Assembly (NCBI GenBank): GCA_028551475.1
Contig: CM052355.1
Location: 26,563,580-26,627,579, forward strand
Direction: 5' to 3'
Origin: Casuarina equisetifolia
Lineage: Eukaryota; Streptophyta; Magnoliopsida; Fagales; Casuarinaceae
Length of the DNA: 64,000 nucleotides
How positions within the stretch are numbered: position 1 is the stretch's first letter; every line of letters begins with the position of its first letter. Positions 38,432 through 50,040 of this stretch are shown here, one piece after another. The notes beneath the pieces were generated by a model that searched no databases, was not told the origin of the DNA, and was given only the letters and a program-made list of their open reading frames with translations. Both the position numbers and the translations under genes were made by a program.

Positions 38432-41400
38432 TCATGCGTTCTCGCATGACAAAGAAGCCTTAATCCTCTCGACGGTGCAAGCGATGAGATTGTTAACGGT
38501 TGCAACTGACCCAAGAGAAAGTTTTGCAGTGGGAATTGAGTCAACCAAAATCTGAAAAGCAACAGTAAGGAGTGATCCGCCAGATCCAGCTTCACCAATA
38601 CCCCCTCCATGCGTTGTGGTTCCATCAGGGAGAATAGCAAATCCAGAGGGAAGAAGGGCGACATAGTCTGGGTCCCCACCATTAAGTACTAGATTCATGG
38701 CAACAATATCGACAGGTGCATAAATCACGAATGAGGCTGTTGGGTCAGTGCAACTCTCTTGTAAGATCAACATGTTGCTCTGGCTTGAATTGGCACTCTT
38801 CAATATATAAATTTGGTCAGTTCTACATTTGAAGCACAATATGCATAACAAAGGAACATGAAATGGGTAAAATAACAAGGGTCTTAACAGAAGCTTACAT
38901 TAACTCGAAGTAGAGACACACAGTTTCCTGTATCGCGCCCATTAGCAATATGTGCCATTTCTTGAACAACTCCGCCATTTGAGAGAATGTCCCACTGTCA
39001 TATACATGATAAACTCATTTTCTTAAAAGGCTTTACGTTTCTTTATAATTTGTTGAATAGCTAAGCTTCATTCATCATCATCTTGTATTTTCATCTGTTC
39101 TTCTATCAATATTCTCAAATGCAAGTGTCTCACATAGATACAAGATAAGATTCAACGAAAAATCACTGTACGAAGTAGAACTTCTTTTAGAAGAATTAAA
39201 TACAAGGGGAAGTTGACTGCAGTGTTTGCGGAACAACCAGTTCAAAAGCTTTATAATTGCATAGTCTGGCGAATGTTCATGAATGGTATTGCATGGTTTA
39301 CAGTTATCCTGAAAGTGGGGAAGACAACTGTTGACAGCTTAAAGATAATTAAGAATACGCATATTGACCAACATGATATGTGAGATGCCCAAGCTAAACA
39401 TGAACACAAGATAAATGTCCTCCCTTGACATTGAAAAAGAGAGCATCGACTATTGAGTGATATACTAACTAGATCTATTGTGAAATATAGATTTTTTGCT
39501 TCAAAACAAAGACTTAAGACTCTCTTCCAACCTTTTAACATTTATGTCAAAGATTTTCCTTTTTCTTGACAAGCATAAACCAGAAGAACTGCTGATATGA
39601 GTGATGTAAAGATAAGAAGGAAGATGTTTAGATGTGGATCATTGTCTCATTTTCAAAGAGAGCTTTATTAGGATTATGACAGGGTAATTTATTACCAAAA
39701 TTATTAGTCTTATATTTAAGTTTATATATTGTCAAGCATATTACCCATAAAAACCGTATAACCATTCAGCTTTTTCTTATAAGCCCGTTTAAGGTACCAA
39801 GTTCATAGGAATTATTAAAACAATTGTCGTTTCAATGGAGCTTTAGGGCTTCCTTGATCATCCTACAATCAGAAAAGCAATTACTTTCTTTTTTCTAACT
39901 CAATTAACAATTGCATGAATATGTAACAAGCAAATAAAAGCCACCCTTTTCTGACTTCAACTCGAGGACAGGAGTCTTTCAGAGGGAAAAGATTGCTATG
40001 GATCCATTTGGATTTTGGGGAGCACGAATTGTGCAAATGATGCCAGTACAATGGGAGCAAAAATAAGAATGAGGTTGCATGGACACAAATGATATCTCAT
40101 TATATGAGGTACCATTTGATTGGGATTAGTTATTAACATTTCCTAATGATATTAATATACACAGAAGTTTGTGAATCTTTATATACCTCGTTTCGGGAGT
40201 TCTCATCACGCAGAAAATCAAAAACTCTCTTTGGTGGAACTGGAAGCCAGAAGGAAGTAGCGGCGCTAAGCACGATACCGGGTGGCCTGCCGGGATCATC
40301 TATGCTCTTGCGGGTCATGACCCTCACATCATCTGCTCCAGTTCCAGACAGTGTCGTCCATGTGTGTGTAGTGGAAGCGCTCACTCCGGCACAAAAGCTT
40401 ATCACCATTCTCTCAGCCAGTTTCAACATACTCTTTCTTCCTTCTTGATTCGTTATGACTATATTTGTGACAAATAGCACAAATGAGAAGACAATTCTAT
40501 CAGTGCAAAGTTTCTTATGTGAGTAGTGTTGACAGAATTGTTTTCATTACCGCCGACATCTCCGGTTGGAATGTTCGTGGCCATGGCACTTGCAAGCCGT
40601 TCACATTGTCGATCAAGGGTAGCCACCCAACGTTTTGCCCCAAATGCATGCCCCGAGGTAACAAGTTGCTTGTAGAGATTGTGAACACCTCTGTCATCGA
40701 CTTCTACATGCTCAACCCAAGTCACCTGTAATCGGTGTATAAGATCATGCTTAGAGATAATAGAACTGAAAGCAAGTCATCTGGCCATAATTAGTTATCA
40801 CCTTTGAGTATCCATTGGGCATTTCTTGAATTAAACAACCAGAAGGCCTCCTTGGGCACCTCACTGCGGGACTAGGACGCAAGTTGTCTAGAGAAACATC
40901 AACCACTGCCCATGTCCCATCGGTGTGCTGTTTACAGTATCTTACGAAATAACTCTCACGAGTTGGAACCAGTGGTGAAGGAACTTGGAATTCTGCCGTC
41001 ATCTGAAGAACAAAGTTGAGATTACATTAGAATTAGCTTGATTCTATTATCAGACCCAACTATTTGGTACTGCATATTTACCACTTGCAGTGCTCCGTTA
41101 TAGTTTCCTGCTACTCCTGTTGACAGTACTTCCAATGTCATTGCTCTTGAGACAATCCCAGAAAACACCGTAGACCACTGATTCTGAGTATCATAGAACA
41201 ATGGAAGATATTAGAGCTCAATATTGGTAACCATTTGGACGAGAGGAGCCCAAAAGTGTTGATAAAATAGTGAAAAGCCTACCACATCCATTAGAATCTC
41301 CACAAGGTTGATGTGGTTCATGATAACAACAGCGGTTTCCCGAGAAGCTTCGCATCTGAAACCAGTTGGTCTAGGTCCGATCCCACGAGGAAATGTTCTG

Positions 41401-43332
41401 ATGTATTCTTCTTCGTTTAGTATAGAGGTCCCATCATGGTTTGTCATCCATAAGGGTTCACCCATTTGTGCCATTCTGATTAGTTCCTCCATAGCTGCAA
41501 CTGCAAGCTCAATTATCATAGGTTTATCGACATCAGTTGGTGCACTTATTGTCCTAAGAAGTTCTCCAGCACCATACAAATCTCCTCCCATGCCAGGTTG
41601 CCCACTGAAACTCCCAACTCCAAGCTCTAGTGGCCGGGGAGGAACCGGTGGAGAAAGAAGAGGGTAGTTCACAACTGGTTTGCCAACATACTTGGCAGCA
41701 ATCGCTGAAATCCTATCAATCTGGTTTTTGCAAAGCAATGGAAGATTGATTAAAAAGAATTAAAAAGATATCTTCGCACAACTTTAGAAAAATAACTAGG
41801 TCAGGAAACTAAAACCTTCAAATTCTCCTACCTCTTCTCTTAATCGTGCATTTTCGAGTCTCAAATGATGCTCATCAAAGGACATCTCTCCTATCGCAGT
41901 CGGACCTCCACAATTGGGGCATGAAGCATTGCTAAGAGCGTCTCTGTACCTCATGTTATCAGCCCGAAGCTTTTCATTCTCTGCCCTAAGCTGTGTGTTT
42001 TCATGGCGCTCGTGCTGGGTCTGTGGGAGAACAAATTTTGGTAAAACCAGAAGCGGAAAACAAAAACAAACAAGCCAAAAAAAAGTTAGAGTTGACTCAC
42101 AAATGAAACTTTCCATTAAAGAGAGACTAAGATAGGTAACGACTTCTCTTTAGGCATTTTCTGGGAGTTTACATTTGTAAAGCTGTAAATATTCCCCAAA
42201 ACACGTTCTTTTACCTTCATTTGGGTGCGTTTGTTCTGGAACCAAAATTTGACTTGCAATGGCTCCAACCCTAATTCACGGCTTAGTTCCTTCCTTTGCT
42301 TGTCGTCTGGGTGTGGACACTCCTTGAAGAAACTAAAAGCGTTCCAATAAAACCCAAAAGAGAATTCAGAAAAAGAAAAGGGAAAAGAGATGAGGGAATC
42401 AGACTTGAGAATCAAGATATAAAAAATAAAAATAAAATAAAACAGAGGCTCGAACAGTTGGTGGAGGTGGAGGTGGAGGTGGAGCTTACGCTTCCATTTC
42501 CTGGATCTGGTGTTGAGTGTGGCGATGGTAGCGCTTCTTTTTCGGACGTGGATCCTGGTCGTCGCCGGAGGCACCTTCGTGGTTTTCACTGCCGGATTTG
42601 GTCGCACTGTCGAAGTCATCATCTCGGATTCGGGGAATATCACTCTCAGAAGTGTTCTGAGTCATGTCTAGTTGGTGGAGCTGACCTTCCATCATGTTAG
42701 GCTGGAACATTTCTACAGATCTTTTAAGATTCCGAAGTCTTATGGGTTTTCAATCTAACAAGAGAATGGAAAATTTCCACTCAAAAGAAAGGATAGACAG
42801 ATTTCCAAAACACATGCACATAATAAGAAGCTGTTTGGCTCTCCAAGGCGAAACTCATGTTTAGAAGCTTTGAAAATATTATAAAAGTCTGTCCCCCTCT
42901 CTCAAGAGAAAGGCTTTGGGCATATTTTTGAATAATAAAAGGGGTTTTTCTTGAAATAGCAAATTACCCTCACTGAGAGCAAATCACTTAACTTTTATGA
43001 AGTTTGGAGTTCTTAACGTGGGTGGAGGAAGTGCAGAGGGAATAAAGATTAGAAGAAACTTGATAAATGGACATGGCTTAATTATTGTGAATAAAGATCA
43101 GAGTTCTGCAAAAGCTGAAAAACTTGATCACCAAAAACTTTGGAAAGAAATTAGAAGGAAATGAGATCAAAAACCCTTTTAAACGGCGGATTGAACGAGC
43201 AAATGGTGGGAGAACGCAAGCACTGACCTGACCAAGAGTAAGCCCAGAGGTTGATCCGAATCCGCCGACCGTCCCGTTCCTTCCAATCATCGAAGGCATG
43301 TTTCTGGCCGGAATCATAATCCCCGCCGGCAT
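38432..43332 (-). CDS. HDG2: HD-Zip class IV homeodomain transcription factor, HDG2-like
   Basis: Epidermis-type transcription factor that binds L1-box sites; HDG2 promotes stomatal and trichome differentiation in Arabidopsis. Eleven exons, all phases matching: 43228-43332, 42490-42701, 42215-42332, 41832-42020, 41283-41720, 41082-41183, 40802-41002, 40551-40725, 40187-40458, 38899-38994, 38432-38797, giving 757 residues. Domains: acidic N-terminus; homeodomain at about 89-148 ([20 protein letters not shown] to [12 protein letters not shown]); zipper-loop-zipper at about 149-215 with CPNCGG (179-184); START domain from about 255; C-terminal START-associated region ending [12 protein letters not shown]. 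Features such as [14 protein letters not shown] and the [13 protein letters not shown] junction (exon 8/9) favour HDG2 over PDF2/ATML1. The start at 43332 gives [20 protein letters not shown], which I recall from other dicot HDG2 proteins. A second possible start is ATG 42710. The gene looks intact. The START domain may bind lipid. Confidence 0.96.
38995..40186 (-). other. Large intron of HDG2 (between exons 9 and 10)
   Basis: This 1,192-bp intron is bounded by GTATAT (40186, minus) and ATGACAG (38995). No embedded gene or element was recognised; the open frame at 39251-39541 (minus) appears fortuitous. Confidence 0.65.
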
Positions 43333-44460
43333 ATTTCACAACCCACAAACCCTGACGATGTGTATAAAGCTTCTGCACGCTCCACTTCGTGACTGAGATA
43401 TACCGACAGCCGTGTCTGGGAGCAACTTAGTTAGAGGGGTACGAAAATTTTTGTTCGTTTTCCTAGATTCTCTGGCGGTGGTCTGAGCAAGGACGCGGAA
43501 GTTTACGCGGTGGTGACAGAAAAAGCTGAATTCTTTAGACCTTCTCGTCGGGAAAAGGGTCTGATGCCCTATCTATTTCTTACGTGAAAGGAAGAGAGGA
43601 TATACTGCTAACGACGATATAGAGTTGACAAATTTGATACGGCTTTTGACAGACCAAATCAGAGTGAACCAAATGAAAAATACATAACGCCCACGAAGAT
43701 CTCGGAGAATCCAACTCGGTCTCTTTACTTTCTATATCTCTCCCGCACCAGCGTCTCCTTTCTCTCTTTAGCCCTATCTACAGAGAAACAAAAAGGGTTG
43801 TAAGAAATATCCAAACAAATCAGGTAAATGTGCATACTAGTGGATACTGCAGCATAAAGCGAAGCCCCCATTTCTCTGGCTTGGCTGCAAAGTGATAGGC
43901 ACCAACAAATGAATTACTTGTTCCGAAAATTGACTTACCAGTGATAGAACATTTCCAGCCCTTGGCAGAAAAGCCCTAGAAAGACCAGGGTCAGATCTGT
44001 TCTGGGGCTAAGTTGCAGCTGGGAAACCAGAATCTGGGGCTATGAAAGTGGTTTAGGTAAGAGCTTCTACTGCTTAATAAGCAGAGAAGTATAACTTTAG
44101 ATAGACGAACAGTACGAAGGTTGCACACAGAGGTGGAGCAGAAGAAGGAGAACACAAGGGAGGAAGAGGAAGAGGTTTGTTAGAGTGGAAAATGAAGAGG
44201 TTTGAGGAAAGGGAAGAAGATGAAGAAGACGGATAAAACTGTGGCAGCGAGGAGTAATTGCAGAGCGTGTTGAGAGGGTGCAACTGCATTAAATGGTGGG
44301 AGGGAGGTGTAATTGCGACGAGAAAGAGAGAGGGAGAGAGGGAGAGAGGGAGAGAGAGAGTACAGAGAGAAAGTATTTTTGCTGTTAAAATTGAGTGAAT
44401 AATGCAACGGATGACGGCTACTCGACTCCACAAGCTCTTCCCATTACTCATGCTACCATT
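43333..44460 (-). promoter_or_regulatory. HDG2 upstream region with leader and GA-rich tract
   Basis: This region lies upstream of the HDG2 start. On the coding strand an ATG at 43378, 46 nt above the main start and in another frame, opens a 75-codon frame that overlaps it. A pyrimidine-rich tract on the minus strand (GA repeats at about 44318-44362 on the plus strand) is typical of a plant transcription start or leader, so a 5' untranslated intron is possible. I did not find an exact TAAATGYA L1 box. Confidence 0.45.
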
Positions 44461-47400
44461 ACATTTGAACTTTCAATGTCCAATTTCTTCTCCAACTAGT
44501 CCCCTTTTTCCTCTCTCCATTCTCTCGTAAAACAATTATGATAATCACTCATAAAAAAAATGAACAAGAAAACCTTCAGCAATGGCCCATTTCAAGGGAT
44601 AATCTGTACAAATGTTTTACGAATAACAGTCTAATCTCAATATCTCTACATTGATATTATGCGAAGTCATCATTTATCTTAAAATCATGATTTAATAAGA
44701 ATGATAAATTTGGTTATTTAATCCAACCAATCTTCATATGTCACTTTTTTCATCAAAGCCAAATAAATTATATAAGAAAATACAAAATGAATCTTAAATG
44801 GTTTTATAAATAGCAAGGCCTTCATGGAGGGCAAGTGATGAATCGAAAAACCATGAGTTAAAACACTTCACCTTTTGCGGTGGTATTAATCTTTTAATTT
44901 TTCCCACATGCTCGATATTGCCAGTATCAATAATCTTATCAAGTGAAATTCAGATTCTCGTTAAAGTTCTACCAAGTTTTTCTAACTCCCTCTAACTTGA
45001 CAAAAAATAAAAAAGCATCTGCACAAAATCAGGAGCATGCGGTGATTGTAAATGCAAGAATTCGATCTCTTATCATCCACCATGCTTTTCAAGATTCTGT
45101 GGCACGTTTCGTAAATGATCATGGAAAAAAGTTAATGGTTTAGCACCTGGAAAACAATCATAAAACTGTGCCTCAAATGATAAACACGACGAACAAAATT
45201 ACCTCATTTTAGTTGTTTTTCAATCATATGATGCATGTCACCTCCATAGCTTTCCTTCTTTGGCTCATAGGGATGATTTGGGGAGGTAAGCCAACTAAGC
45301 ACCTATATTAGAAGATAATACACAGCTAAGAATAATTTCCTGAATTGAAAGAAGCCAACCATTCTCATTCTTTGTTAATGATTTTGATACGAATTCTGGT
45401 CTGTCAAGATGCTGCATCATTGTTAATTATAAAGAAAGAAACAAATATGAAGGATGAACCCTGACCATTATTACCCCCGTGGAAAAGCATTTATTAGTGC
45501 GGGGAAGGTGATTGGAATTAATACATGTGAGAATGACACTGCGCTGTAACTTGGAACAATGACAACGCCAATAATCTTTCATTGACCCTCCCAAATGCTT
45601 CGCTCTTTGTCAACCCAATCTGTGTTGAGGAACGTTGAAATATAGCAATATCAGAAGCACAAGGAAAGAATGATTTGCACTAATCTACACGCTTGCACTT
45701 TGATATTCTTTGGCTCGAGGTCTCGTACATGTCCCTGACCATTTATTGTCTTACTTGCTATGTTAGTTTTAGTCTGTCTAACAGGTAGTTATGCCCAAAA
45801 TTGAAAACATGAATAATAACTCCTCATGTGAAGAAAAAGCTGGGATTCTCAAATAAGGAAGCAAAAACAAATCATGAGATTATGCTCTTCATATAAGCCC
45901 TAAAGTCCTGTGTTTAGCTACTATTGATGAAACCCAAAACTCAAGAAATGTTAAAGAATAGCATTAGTCGTTTCATATTACTAAATTTTTTTAGAATTAT
46001 AAGCCGATTATAAGAAAAAAAAACATTTTTTTACCATGATATCATTAATTTGAGTTTTGGAGAAGATACTTTCATACACAAATCTCGTAGGACACGTAGT
46101 TCGTATTCTATAATGTATAATAATTATAAAGAGATGTGTTAAGAACAATGTAAATTATCATATCTTATATCACTTTAAAGAAATACAAACACACGCAAGA
46201 ATTAGAGTTCGTGTGAGATAGGAAATCTTGGAGAGTAGGTTTGAAGGGGGGCCCGAGTATAGTCCCACTAAGCCGAGCTATATGTCCTCGCTGCCTGCAC
46301 AGCCTTCTCTGCAATCGTCCTCAATAAATGACTCTGACCACCCTCTGCATGGCACACCACATTTACTACGTTCATGCCTCTCTTGCACACCCGCCCGCGC
46401 TTCCCATTTTATATTTAATATTAAAGCTCTAATCATTTATGAAACTAAGAAATAAAAATAAAAAATAAAAAATAAAAAGGATGTTTTGTTGGCCACAAAA
46501 TCGACGCGCCATCCCCTGGAGGATCCTCGAGGTTCTGGGTCCCACTTTGAGGAGCGTAGGGTTGCGTGGCACCCTGGGACAAAGTCAAACGCTGCGTTTT
46601 CGCCCGATGCAAGTGTCTGACAGCACCGATCACCGTTCAAATCGTTATCCGTTCTGAGGAGGGCGAGTTCTTCCAAGCATCCTTGAACTCCATCCCTTAT
46701 TCGTCCGTATACAGATAGCAAAAATTGAAAGTGGGATGTTTGAAATGTTCAAGGCTCCATGAAGTAGCCGTTAATGTTAATCTTGCTACCTGGTTGGCAA
46801 TTCACCTTTAGTATTTCGATTGAGATAATCTGTAATGAAATTGTTAATACTTTTTAAATATTATGATTGTGATAATCGACTGCTATTATCTAATTCTCAT
46901 TAAAAATATAAGTAACAGTTAAAGAAATTAGATAACGAATTTAACAATTATCTTTTTGGATCAATATATTTATTAACTTTTGTCGTATCGTGATCATGTA
47001 ATCTATCAGTCAAGTGATTGGTTTATCATAAGAATTTTGTTTTGTTTTGTATTGTACTGTCTAAAAACTACCAAAAAATGTAAAACATATCAAATAGTTC
47101 ATATCAAATTTCACATGTTGGGCCTTTCTAGACAAACATAATCAGAGGACTCATGCAGATACGTTGAAATGGTTTTCATCCTAGGTCTCTTCCGCTGTTG
47201 TTTTTGTCCTTCCAAAGTTGACCATTCTTTTTTAATTAGTTTCTTTTTGCTCTTTTTCAGTAGTGAGCATAAAATGTGGATGTAGGACGGGCATTTGACC
47301 AATGGAAACCTACTACGTCATTGTGTCTACTTGTCCTTGTCATAGGATGGCGACGTCTTATATCTTTTCAAAAGTGTTGCAGCAGCCGTGCCCATGTGAT

Positions 47401-49480
47401 GGCAGCTCATCATTCAGAGCGGGGCCCAGCTTATCCTGTGGTTCACGTTGCTGCTCTATCGGTACTGCCCATCAGATGGTTAAACGGCTTCCTCAAATCA
47501 GACGGTAATTTTATTTTTTATTTATTTTGTTTCCCCTTTGTAAATATTTTATTACAAGAAAAAGGCACTCGAGAAAAGTCTCAGACTGCATGCTCGTGGC
47601 ATCTCCGAGTCCGAACGCAATAAAGAAATCATAGGACCAAACATTTATCCAGCACCACACTACGCCACAAAGGCTGCCGAGCCGGGCTTGGTAGTGAAGA
47701 GATATTACAAAGTTTTTCAAATTTTGTATTTTATTTTTGAATTTATATTTTTAAAATTAATGAGTTATTATAATTTTAAATAGATTAAATTAACCTACTC
47801 TTAAGTTGACTTTAAAATAAAAATAATAATAATAGTATTAAAAATTATGTTTCAGATATAGTGCTCAGTCATGTATTATATTCTCTCTCTCTTTTTTCTC
47901 ATCATTTCATCTCATTATTTGTACATTTACTTATATTTGGAGCAATGGTGTATATTAAGTAGTAGTATAAGTTTCATATTATTTGAGAAGAAATGGGGAC
48001 AATAATTCAATCTCTAAAGAAAACTCTTAATGAATTTATTGTCAACGGTAAACAAAATATTTTTAATTGATGAATTACAATTTATACACAAATTAAAGAC
48101 CTTGAAAGCTTACTTTAGCATACATATACGCGTTAATAATTGCCAAAAGGCAATTGAGATTGAAAGAGATTGAGATTGGGAAGCACATATGGATCTTTGT
48201 CATCAAGAAGCATGTTCAATAAGCTAAGTCTCCACCCGAAATTCAAATCTATCATTCAACTTCCTCAAATTAAATTATATTTCCCGGGGTTAATATGAAG
48301 TAGCCACGTCATAAAGGCCTCTAGCCACAAGCGTTGCTTTCCGCTTTCCCTTATGATAGTGCCTTATCTCATTAAATACCCATGTATGATAAAGGACAGG
48401 GATTATCTGATATTTGTCCCAAAAAATTGGTGGGATTCAAGCTGTTTCCCAATCTTGATTAAAAAAAAAAAAAAAAAGCAAGGGTGGATATATTAGGAAA
48501 GATTTTCTATCCCTTTTTTTTTTTTTTTTGTATTTGTGGGGGTGGTTGTGGTCCTAGATTTAATGTCGATTGAGCTACTAGCTGAATGTTCAACAACCAA
48601 CTCAGGTTTGGTTTTGTGGAGCTGATGAAAGTGTTCTTGGAGGTAAGTTGAACAAGGGCAACAACGTTATTATGGCTTCGTTGTGTCCGGGTGTTAGGTT
48701 AAGAACAGTGTAGATATTGTTTGTATAAGCTTTTTAAGTATAAAACACTTTAAACTTGAAGGTATTGACAAATTAATGAGTAAAGAAAAAATATATATTT
48801 GTGGCAGCCCAAATAGGAATTGGTTATGGTAAGCTTTTGAGGTCAAGGAAAATAACACAATTCCTAGAAAATAAAGAACCATAAAAATGGAAATTAACAT
48901 ATTAAGTCCTTCGAATGATGTTAGAAAAGTAATTTTATGCATCTCGAAGAAAGATGGAAGCTTTAACCAATTAAATTTACAAGCCAAACGAAGACTCAAA
49001 GAGAATGTAGTGATGCTCGACTCCACTCATTGAGGACCTTTTGTGAGGTATTTGCTCCAACTGTCCGTGTCTTTGCCATTGCAGAAACCTTAATTGAGCC
49101 GCTGCCTTTTCACTTCAACTGAAGATTTTGTGATCAAGATTTCCTTGGGGATCTTTTGTTTATTCAAACATGGAATGACTTTCTGATTGATATAATTGCA
49201 TTTATTCCCGTACCCATCAGTATGAATTTATTACTCTCGTGAACTTTGGTGAGAGATCTTTCTTTTATAATATCTTCATTGCCACTCAGTGATGATGATA
49301 AGATATGCTAGCATCACGAGAGAATTTGATGGTTGCTGGATTGGCGACAAATCAAAATGAGTTGAGTATTTATTCTCTAAAGGTATTAAGTTTGTTCATT
49401 AAGTTAGTCATCTTTTTTCGATTACAAGGTTTCATTCTTTAACAATGAAAACTAATGATTATTGTAAAAAGTTTATTTTT
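44461..49480. other. Gene-poor intergenic region
   Basis: Two GC-richer islands (about 46480-46740 and 47280-47680) contain open frames of 60-115 codons. They show no recognisable domain and look promoter-like or fortuitous. The rest is AT-rich, with poly(A)/poly(T) runs at about 48461-48477 and 48515-48529. No RNA gene was seen. Confidence 0.5.
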
Positions 49481-49499
49481 ACTTATTTCTTTGTTATAG

Positions 49500-50040
49500 T
49501 ATGGATGTCTAGTTCTACATTACAAAAGTGTAGAGTTATGTGCCTAATTGAATGTAATTGTTTTCCTCTACTTTATGAGTCAATTTTTTTTATGTAAATT
49601 TCAGTTTTTCTTACATGGTATTAAAGTCCATATCTCCTTTACACCCTCATGAATTTGCAAAGATGTTTAGATTTACATTGCAATGAAAAAGAATATTGTG
49701 GTGTAGATATCTAATTTTACATTGCTAAGATATATAGTTTTGTGCCTAATTAAATGTGATTATTTCTCCTAACCCCATCTCATGGTATCGAAGTCTAAGT
49801 CTTCCTTAATACTCTTATAGATTTGGATAAGTTCAATACATGCCAAAAGCAATATACCAATGTGGATGTTTAGATCCACATTGTAATGAAGAGACATATT
49901 GCAATGAGATGTCTAGTTTCACATTGTTAAGGTGTAGAATTGTATGCTTAATTAAATATGGTTATTTTCGCCCACTTTAGAGCCAAGTTTTGAGGTCAAT
50001 CTAGGCCTTCCTTACATCCTTTCTAATGAAAATGATTCTC
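49500..50040. repeat. Three tandem copies of a ~200-bp repeat
   Basis: The phrase GATGTCTAGTT(C/T)(T/C)ACATT followed by GTGCCTAATTAAATGTGATT (or variants) recurs at about 49505, 49705 and 49908. In the first two copies it leads to CATGGTATTAAAGTCC or CATGGTATCGAAGTCT, and in the third to AGAGCCAAG. The words resemble the primer-binding text next to plant LTRs (TGGTATCAGAGC, complementary to initiator tRNA-Met). They may be decayed LTR ends, but no element body is attached. Confidence 0.55.

Noticed and set aside
41308..42700. Long plus-strand open frames across HDG2
   Set aside because: They are shadows antisense to HDG2 coding exons.
43800..43815. TAAATGTG near the HDG2 5' region as a possible L1 box
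   Set aside because: One mismatch to TAAATGYA and no second copy; too weak to call.
46437..46721. 94-codon minus-strand open frame in a GC-rich island
   Set aside because: Ends in a poly-A/T-derived Phe-rich tail and has no family resemblance; more likely a promoter-like island.
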